Assembly (NCBI GenBank): GCA_904066235.2
Contig: CAJFCV020000001.1
Location: 9,114,001-9,178,000 of the forward strand
DNA from: Bursaphelenchus xylophilus
Lineage: Eukaryota > Nematoda > Chromadorea > Rhabditida > Aphelenchoididae
Length of the DNA stretch: 64,000 nt
Reading direction: 5' to 3'
A program made the position numbers and the translations under genes. Of the stretch, positions 56,663 to 64,000 are shown in pieces (the first letter of the stretch is position 1; each line of letters opens with the position of its first letter). The notes below the pieces were generated by a model, which did not search any database, was not told the DNA's origin, and saw nothing but the letters and a program-made list of their open reading frames with translations.

Positions 56663-59556
56663 TTTGGGAGGTTTCAGAGTGTGACAGACAGAGAGATGCT
56701 AATTTTGCAAGTTTATGGAGCAGATATTATGTTACACTTCATCAGACCTTACAACAAAAGGCCGAGAGACTTAGAGTTCCATGCTATGGTTAATTGCAGA
56801 CGTCTACAAAGTTTTCAAACTAATTGTCAAGCTTCAACAAGTAATTTCTACCATTACAATTTTAGCAATCACGATACAAACTTCAATTTTATTCCTAGTA
56901 CAATATAAGAAATGATGACTTCAAAATAAGTCCAGTCGTGTAATAGCAAGTGAGAATTAGACAGTAGTACCTTATGCGGTTCAAGCAATCCTTTATAACC
57001 TTTACCCGCAAATATGAAGACTTATTCTTTCTTTTTTTGGGGCACGTTTCGGCCGCTAAAACCACTTGAGAATTGTGCAAAGAAGTAAGAGAAAAGAGAA
57101 TTGTACAGGCCAGATTACTGTTTACAATTTTTTCCACAATCTTAGAAACTTTAGACACTACTTTTTACTTGAAAACTGAGATTTTGAGCTTTTTTAAGAG
57201 TTTAGAGCCCTCTTTTATAAACGATAAAAAGGAAAGAAGTGAATAGCCAGTAGAGAGGAAGGAAGTGGTCCTGTAATTACTCAGAGATATTAGGAATACT
57301 TTCAACGCCAGCCGGTAGATGATTTATTTATGATGGCTGAAATCGAAGCCAGTAAAGAACGGTGCAAAAGACGCGGATTACGTATCCAAAACGGGGCTTC
57401 CGATTTGATTTTTTGAACTTTTGTATGTTCGTCCGGCCTAAGAATGTAAAATACACATCCTGTTTACTCGAATCGAGATGTTATGGCCAAATAAACGGGG
57501 CCTAATTTGGGATGGAAAGGGTTTTGGAGATAATGGGCTCTAAAAAAGGGGTCGCTCTTTTGGAGTTCACTCAAATTTGGAGATTTTTTCAAGCGAAAAA
57601 AATCCGTCACTATGAGAATTTTCTGGTCAAAAATAAGGCAAAAATAAGGTTAATGTTATAAGTTATAAAAATCTCAAAAATTGTCGTTTTTTTGATTTAA
57701 GCCCCGTAAAACCTCTGTTCTTTCTCTCCGCATTCCATCGATAACACCTCTTTTGAAGTGAGGACTGCATAAACAAGTATATTACACTACGCAGGCCCTC
57801 CGGATAAGTAATCCCACCCACGTGCCCCGAGGCGAAACGAAGAAAAATCCGTTTTAACAGTCCGCATTTACCCCCATAAAATTCAATTACCGTCTAAACA
57901 TGGGATTTCTCACATGTTTTTGATTTTTATGCCTAACACAGGCGGTAAAATAGCTAAAATACGGACATAAAGACGTCAATCGTTTTTGAGAAAGCTCTAA
58001 AAGTAATTACTTAAGTAAAAGCCGTACTGCTGAAGAGAAAAGTTTGTAAAAAGCGGCGAATAAAAGAGGCCACGTGCCGAGATTACTTCGCTAATTTCAC
58101 CCGCTCTAAGATTGTAAATATCAAGTGTAATGTCACCGTATGAAAAGAATATTGTAACCAGGAATTAGCAAAGACATGAAGCAGGAAATCCATTACACAT
58201 CAGAAGATAATTTTACATTTTTTAAATCAAACATTTGAGAAAACAATTTTTGAAACTTCAGTCTCTTATAAATTTTAAAATTTTTATTCTTCGCAAATTT
58301 TACCACAATCTCAAAACATTCAAATTTTGGGTTTCAAAAAATTTCTAATATCGCTAAAATGGACTCTAGAAACTTTAAAACAACCTTACCAATCAGAATC
58401 CGCCTCGAAAATCCGAAATTTCAGTTAAAAAGAACGCTTTTATGCTAAAATTATTGTGCAAACCCTTCGAATTACGTCGATGATTGATCAAATTTATGAT
58501 CCAAATTGGATAATTCGATATTCGAGCGGCAAAAACAATTGGAATATTGAATAAGGGACGGATTACGAGGCCAAAAACTAAACTCAAATTGCATTTACAC
58601 CGTAATTTTTGAAGGAAAATAGGAAAGAATTCGGAAGATTTTTTATGGTATTCGATGAAAGAAAGGGTAGAAATGTATTGTTAAATTGAGAAAAATGTTA
58701 AATCGGAGGGTACATAGATGGTTCGATGTTTTGGGCAAAAAAAATTTAGTCATCGAACCAAATTTGCAAGATTTATAAAAAATCGGAAAACCAAAGCAAA
58801 AGTCATCGCAGTTCTCAAAAGAGAGCCCTAAAACTACTTGAATTCCCATGCAAACCCGGATAAAACAAACCCAATTTTTGTACTAGACATCAAAGTGTAC
58901 CGTGTAAATTTGATGACCCCGTGCAATGTTTACAGACAAAATCCCCAACGATTCCATTGAGATCAAATGTTCGAAGCGCAAATTCAAAAAGAAAAAAATT
59001 TTCGACAAAAAACGTTCAGGGAAATCGGATTTTACAGTCGGGAAATCACGAAAAATCCCTACGAAAGGAAGAATATCCCCATATTTGTATACTATTTATT
59101 TTGGATCGGGTTTGTTTGTTTGAGCACCATTACTCGCTAAGAAAAGAGAGTAAAGTTCCTAACTGGGTTAGTGGTTCGGAGTTTTATAGTCTTGGAAGGT
59201 CGAAAAACTGTTTAAAATCATGAGAATGAAAGGTAAATAAAACCTCGGAAATAAAGTTAATATTTAGTTGAATAGAAAAATAACAGAATGTAAGACAGTT
59301 CGAGGTCGTTTGGCAAGCACATATCCTCCAAATGCGACATCTAAACAACACTTTCTGGCGATGGAAGATTCTAAAGAGGCAGCTGTGAATATGAATGAAA
59401 ATACAGGCGAGATTGACGACGACGGTTGTTTGTTACTCAACAAGTACGTCTTTTTGTTAAAATCCGGGGCGGTCCAGCAGAAAATAAAGGGTAATGAAGA
59501 CGATAGCTAACGAATAAGAGTCTTGAATAGACATTGTACCTTTACAGCCATAAGAC

Positions 59557-59590
59557 TTGACATCTGAACCGATGACGGTTTAGATGTCAA
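59557..59590. other. Strong inverted repeat / hairpin
   Basis: A 15-base arm starting TTGACATCTGAACCG at 59557 pairs with 59576-59590 (one G:T wobble) around a four-base loop ATGA. It lies about 40 bases past the donor of the candidate exon at 59632-59718, so on the minus strand it would fold just inside the intron. Confidence 0.6.
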
Positions 59591-59631
59591 AATCAAGGTC
59601 CGGTGCCACCCTTCCCCCTTTGTCCACTCAC

Positions 59632-59718
59632 CTCCTCCTCCTGAATTTTTGTGCTGGCCACAGAGTATCGTTTTTCGGTCTCGGCGTCCCGAAAATGCGA
59701 GATTATCAGCGCCAACAT
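59632..59718 (-). CDS. Candidate alternative first or second exon of the peptidase gene
   Basis: 29 codons from an ATG to a good donor (GAG|GTGAGT), reading HFRDAETEKRYSVASTKIQE then EE at the end, in phase 0. The phase-0 acceptor inside the peptidase's first coding exon (56425) would join this to DLAVSSPQRRNWKG, giving a DPP6/DPP10-like short cytosolic tail. It could instead be an internal exon entered at a non-canonical acceptor. No coding exon nearby explains it otherwise. Confidence 0.4.
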
Positions 59719-60306
59719 TCCTATATTTTAGCTATCAAAAGTTGAGCCAAATAATTTGGGGCCACAAGTTTGAAGCCGCTTTTAATCCATGGATACAAAC
59801 GGAGCCATGTTCGTTTTTTCCGGGGAAATTTCGAAAAAAGTTTTTTGGAAATATAATATATGAATATTAAAGAAGATCGCCCCAGGGCAAAGGCCGACCT
59901 GGACCAGGTTTTTTTGAAGTGGAAATGTTAAAATGAACGGAAATATGAGGGAACAGAGACTTGTTTGGTGATCACATGAATAAAAGTTGGGGGAATCACG
60001 GAGATCAAGGTGAAAATAATAGATCTTGACCTAAAATCATCATGGGTGATATGTGTAATACGATGAGATTAATGTCCGAATATCACATTTGCAATTCCAA
60101 ATCAATGCACGATGCTTTTGCAGCTTGTTTTACAATTTTGAAATTTTTTATTACCAAAACACCGATGCGACAGAATGCCAAAAACGGCGGGAAAAATGAA
60201 ATGTTTGATAAAGAAAACCCTCCAAATCGAACTTTTGGGATAGAAAATTACCGGAAGAATGTTTAGAGTTGCTTTGACTCCCATAAAACTCGTACTTTCC
60301 ACTTAC

Positions 60307-60348
60307 CTCGTCCGCTTCGAGCAAGTCGGCGTCCTTAAAACTAGTCAT
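60307..60348 (-). CDS. Candidate alternative first exon (MTSFKDADLLEADE)
   Basis: An ATG followed by 14 acidic codons ending exactly at a consensus donor (GAC GAG|GTAAGT), phase 0. Phase, strand and distance fit an alternative 5' exon of the peptidase gene, joined either through 59632-59718 or directly to the internal acceptor at 56425. Confidence 0.4.
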
Positions 60349-63300
60349 ATCTTCGTGAACCGACGTTTTGACGGTGTTATGTGGCCCGAGTCATAAGAAA
60401 ATTTTAAATTTTCATCTTAAAATACGCTCTGTATTTTATTAAACACGCATAATTATAAAACTCGACATAATTTTCGTAAATTTAATGCCCATTTCTGATA
60501 TTTTTACTAAAAACTCTGCTATTTACCCTCTCGAAAATGCTATTTATATCTCGATTACGTACTCCGCCCATCATAAATTAATTGCCCAAATTCTGAGTTC
60601 AATTGTAATTCGATTACAACATAAGGTTACTGGTTAAATTAGAGATGTTCGGGGGCTTTATAAACAACATTGGGCATGGAAATCAACAATTCCAAAGGAA
60701 TCTCCGGTTACTAGAAGGTGTCTCTCCTACTCGATTAAAAATTACAAGCCGGCTACGGTTACAGTCAGTCTGCGGAGGTCGAAAAACAAACCTCCAAATA
60801 AACACCCTGAGGGTTTGAAGTTGAAATTAAAAATTCCGGCAGTCTTTTGTTCAATTAGGCCCTTAGGCAATGAATCCATGCCCTGAGACAAGAATTCCCA
60901 CAGGTGGCCCAATAAAATACGGAGCTTGTACTTGCCAAGTACTTAGCCAGTAAGTCTCATACAAACTTAATTTATCACCAACTTGCCCTTAGGGAAAATG
61001 GATCAATTAGCTGCTCCAATTTATCTATCACCCGCGACCTAAGGGTTCAGAGGTCTTTCTGACAAAGTATCTCGTCAAAAAAGTAACCGAAGCAACAAAA
61101 AATAGAAAAAACGGCAATTAATATTAATTTTTTTACCCATGACGTCAGATGTCAGAATCTATAAAACATCTCATTATTTATGCAAATTACGATCGGAAGA
61201 TTGGGTAATGGGGACTATGGGATTCTATTTACTAAAAGCTCGCCATATGTTATCTATGTCACGTTCTCCCACCAAAAAAACGATATAAATTGACTCGGAA
61301 TGTGAATAGAGCTAATTTACACACAAGAACAGATGAGATCTCATGGAAAACATGATAAATTTGATCTATTCTGCTACAAATTGGCCGGAAACATCAAAAA
61401 ATGCCATAAATTATTTTGATTCTCGCAAGTGTCAGGTAAAAATTTGGCAAAAAATGCATCCACAAATGCCGTCCAATTTCTTCCAAAAAAATCCATTTTT
61501 CTCCTATCCTTTGTCTTTTTGACCTCAAGTTTTGCCAACATTTTTCTATCTCATCCATCATCCCGACGTCCTCCAACGCAATCCATACGGTAATCAGGTC
61601 AGAACCCGTCTAATCCCACCTTATCCACCCATTCTAGGGACCTAATCCGTGCCAAAAAAACATTAGAAAAACCGGGAATTTGGTGGTCTTGGCTCTTTTT
61701 CAGTTTCATTTCCCCTCTGGCCGTGCATCTTCGGCCCCAAATTTTCTCTAGCTCTTTTTTCTTGTCCAAGAAAACGCCCCGAGGGCCGGGAGAGAATGGG
61801 GGCCGCAGACGAAATATATTACAATTACTCTTTTTTGGGGATTCAATGGGCCAGGAAATTCGCAAAAATAAGGCTTTTTTTAAAATCTTAAAAGACTTCC
61901 TGAATTTGGAATTGGACACAGGGCCGGTTTAGAGTTCAGGAAGAGGGAGAGCAGGTCCAAAGGTCAGATTGGGGTATAAGTTATATTGTTTTAGGCAAAA
62001 GGTGGCATAAAGTTGGATTTTCGGCAAAACTTTTATGTCGAACTTTCTTAACCGTAAATCAAGTTTTAAAGCTCAATCTAACAAATTATGGTTCTAAAAA
62101 AGTATGCCAGACTAAAAACCCCAATCCTTTTTAGGCTCGTTTGGGGGCCAGATGTTTTTGACTCCATTTGTTTATAAATTCTAATCCCTTTACGCATTAC
62201 CGACATTTTTTGGAGCTTCATTTGCAAAACGCGTAAATCGTCCGTGAAGATGAATCAAGGAAACACTTTTCAAGAAACAATTTAAAAATTTTTTTCGTTT
62301 AATTTCTGCAAAACGCGATATGGAATTTTTCTAAACTTTTTTTCGATTCAAACTAAAATTTTTCCCGTCCAAAATTGCGCCCAATTAAACGAAAAATTCC
62401 GTAGATTTTATTCAAACCATGCCCCAAAAAGCTTGCAAAACTAATGCCCGCTTTCCAAAATCCGTCATCCAATTTAAATTCGGCTATTCTGATCTCATAA
62501 ATCAAATAAATATTACATTTTTTGCATTTTAAATTTCAAAAAAGAACAAATTGATATCATCAAAAAATGGAGGGCTTCGAAATTCAAAAAAATTGAAAAA
62601 TTTTTCCAAAAAATCCCAAAATTTGTTTCGTTTTTTGTCGGAACAGATGTGGGAATTGATGCCTAAAGTAATACAATCCAATCTGTCTGAGTTCAAAAAG
62701 CTAAAAAACAAATGTAAACTCGTTTCCTCTCCCTTTTCTTTAAGCCCTCAAGGCGTAAACTTGACTTTTCTCGGCGAAAAGTGTCAGGAACGAAGGTCTT
62801 GAGGCCAAATCGAATTTCGTTGCCATGACTTTGAAGGAGAGAAGTTGCGCGTTAAAGGATTAGGAGGCTTTTTGGAGATTTAAATGATTAATTTTATCAG
62901 CGGATCAAAAAAAAGGTGAGAAAAAATTTGAAAAGAAGTTTTGACTTGTAATCAATAAAAAAAGTTGTAAAATAAGCGAGTATTGTTGTGTTTGGAGTTC
63001 AGAACAAGGACAGACGAGGGAATAACCGAAAGCTCGCAAAAAAATGCAGTCATTTTTCATGAGAGTCATCACCGTGTGTGATTGGGTAAAAATTAACTTT
63101 ATAATAAAACAATTCTGTAAATCATATTTGTAAAATACGCCGAAGGGTTCCCCATAACTAACAATAAGGAACTTATAAAAAACAGATATACGGAAATGTT
63201 AAAAAATATTTTTAGGATCACAAATACGACTATCAGATAATATTATTAGTCCAGTATCTTGGAAAATCCAAGTTTTATATTCCAAAAAATTAGCCAAGAA

Positions 63301-64000
63301 ATCTAGAGGTAGAGACAAGTAAAGAGAGTAATCATTTTAAATTTGCAGTTTTTCTACCTCTGCAAAGAAAATTCCCGTAATGAAAGTAAAATGGAAATTA
63401 CTCACGCTAAAACTGGGGTTTATTTTGATGCTAAGTCTGTGTGAAACGAAAATATTCCCAATATACGGTAGAACATTCAGCAAATACACTAAAAAACATA
63501 AAACTCACCTCCCAGCTGAGACTATCCAGAATCGTCGGCCTTTCATTTACACTAATTTTCTGCCGAATTGCGAACATTTCTTACAATTTAGAGACAATAG
63601 CAGTAGGCATAAGTAAAAGTCGCCTTTCTTAAAAGGGTTATCCTCAAGTTTGGAGGGGACTCGGCGTTTTAAGGAGCTACTTTTGGGACGGAAGGCCATT
63701 AGGTATCAGTTTCAATGGAAAAGTTGATAGCCTCAGGGGAAATAAGGGTTCCTGAACTTACCCAGCGTCAGCAATCGCAAATTGGTAGAGTTATTGTGAC
63801 TTCGCGGTGAGATCTTGGCTTTATGGAAATCAATATGACTAGAAATTTGAAATTAAGATTTGCTGTAAAATACGGCACGATGGAACAAAAGTAAACACAT
63901 AATCAAAAAGTTCGATAAACCTTAAAAATTCTAATCCAAAAAAATCTTCGTTTTTTCAACAAAATATGTCATTATGACGGATTTTCTGGAAGTTAAAAAA

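Larger units (their letters stand above)
56663..64000. other. Gene-poor region upstream of the peptidase gene
   Basis: About 7.3 kb of AT-rich DNA. The only segments with coding character are two first-exon candidates on the minus strand (59632-59718 and 60307-60348). It also holds a 34-base hairpin (59557-59590), a short repeat word (60162-60195), an ATGCAAAT octamer near 61190 and a GTCATTATGAC word at 63967-63979. The rest shows nothing I can support. It may be regulatory or long-intron DNA of the peptidase gene. Confidence 0.45.

Noticed and set aside
1..64000. CRISPR arrays, rRNA or bacterial features
   Set aside because: No regularly spaced repeats or rRNA-like blocks; spliceosomal introns throughout show nuclear eukaryotic DNA.

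Overview
The window is eukaryotic and almost certainly from a chromadorean-type nematode. Genes are split by very short GT-AG introns (many 33-45 nt) with T-rich acceptors ending TTTCAG or TTTTAG. Several CDSs start at or just after an isolated acceptor, as expected for spliced-leader trans-splicing. The proteins include nematode-typical families: a KAL-1/anosmin orthologue, an EXC-4-type CLIC, a transthyretin-like secreted protein, a worm-expanded casein-kinase-1 relative and a nematode-style SLC17 carrier. No tRNA, rRNA, CRISPR or intact transposase gene was seen. All gene models were spliced by hand from donor/acceptor signals and checked for phase.

Layout. 1-6.4 kb: a small Ly6-like, probably GPI-anchored protein (minus) in AT-rich DNA. 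6.4-13.2 kb: three tightly packed plus-strand genes, a Na,K-ATPase alpha-like pump, a DDX3/Vasa-like helicase and a Thr/Pro-rich membrane mucin. 13.4-21.6 kb: kal-1 (minus) with a 5 kb first intron full of ATGCAAAT octamers. 21.6-30.2 kb: gene-poor DNA with dispersed repeats. 30.2-36 kb: a transthyretin-like gene (minus) and a CK1-like kinase (plus) separated by 88 bp, then a cytosolic 5'-nucleotidase III. 36.6-40.3 kb: a chromodomain SET methyltransferase (minus), divergent from an unknown coiled-coil gene (plus), then a long-hairpin MITE-like element. 42-44.3 kb: an SLC17/MFS carrier. 47-52.3 kb: exc-4, PDCD5 (minus), acyl-CoA-binding protein, a Cys-rich secreted protein and a disordered protein. 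52.7-56.7 kb: a catalytically intact DPP4-family type II membrane peptidase whose N-terminus resembles DPP6/DPP10, with two candidate alternative first exons 3-4 kb upstream. 56.7-64 kb is otherwise gene-poor.

The most unusual item is the methyltransferase. It combines a SUV39/Clr4-like order (chromodomain, pre-SET, SET, post-SET) with a SET domain split by about 315 residues of charged, low-complexity sequence at the point where SETDB1/MET-2 enzymes are split, and it has Asn in place of His in the NHSC motif. The genes do not form one pathway. The clear functional links are local: divergent pairs sharing short promoters (ttr/CK1, SET/coiled-coil, PDCD5/ACBP) and a probable operon-like cluster (pump-helicase-mucin).
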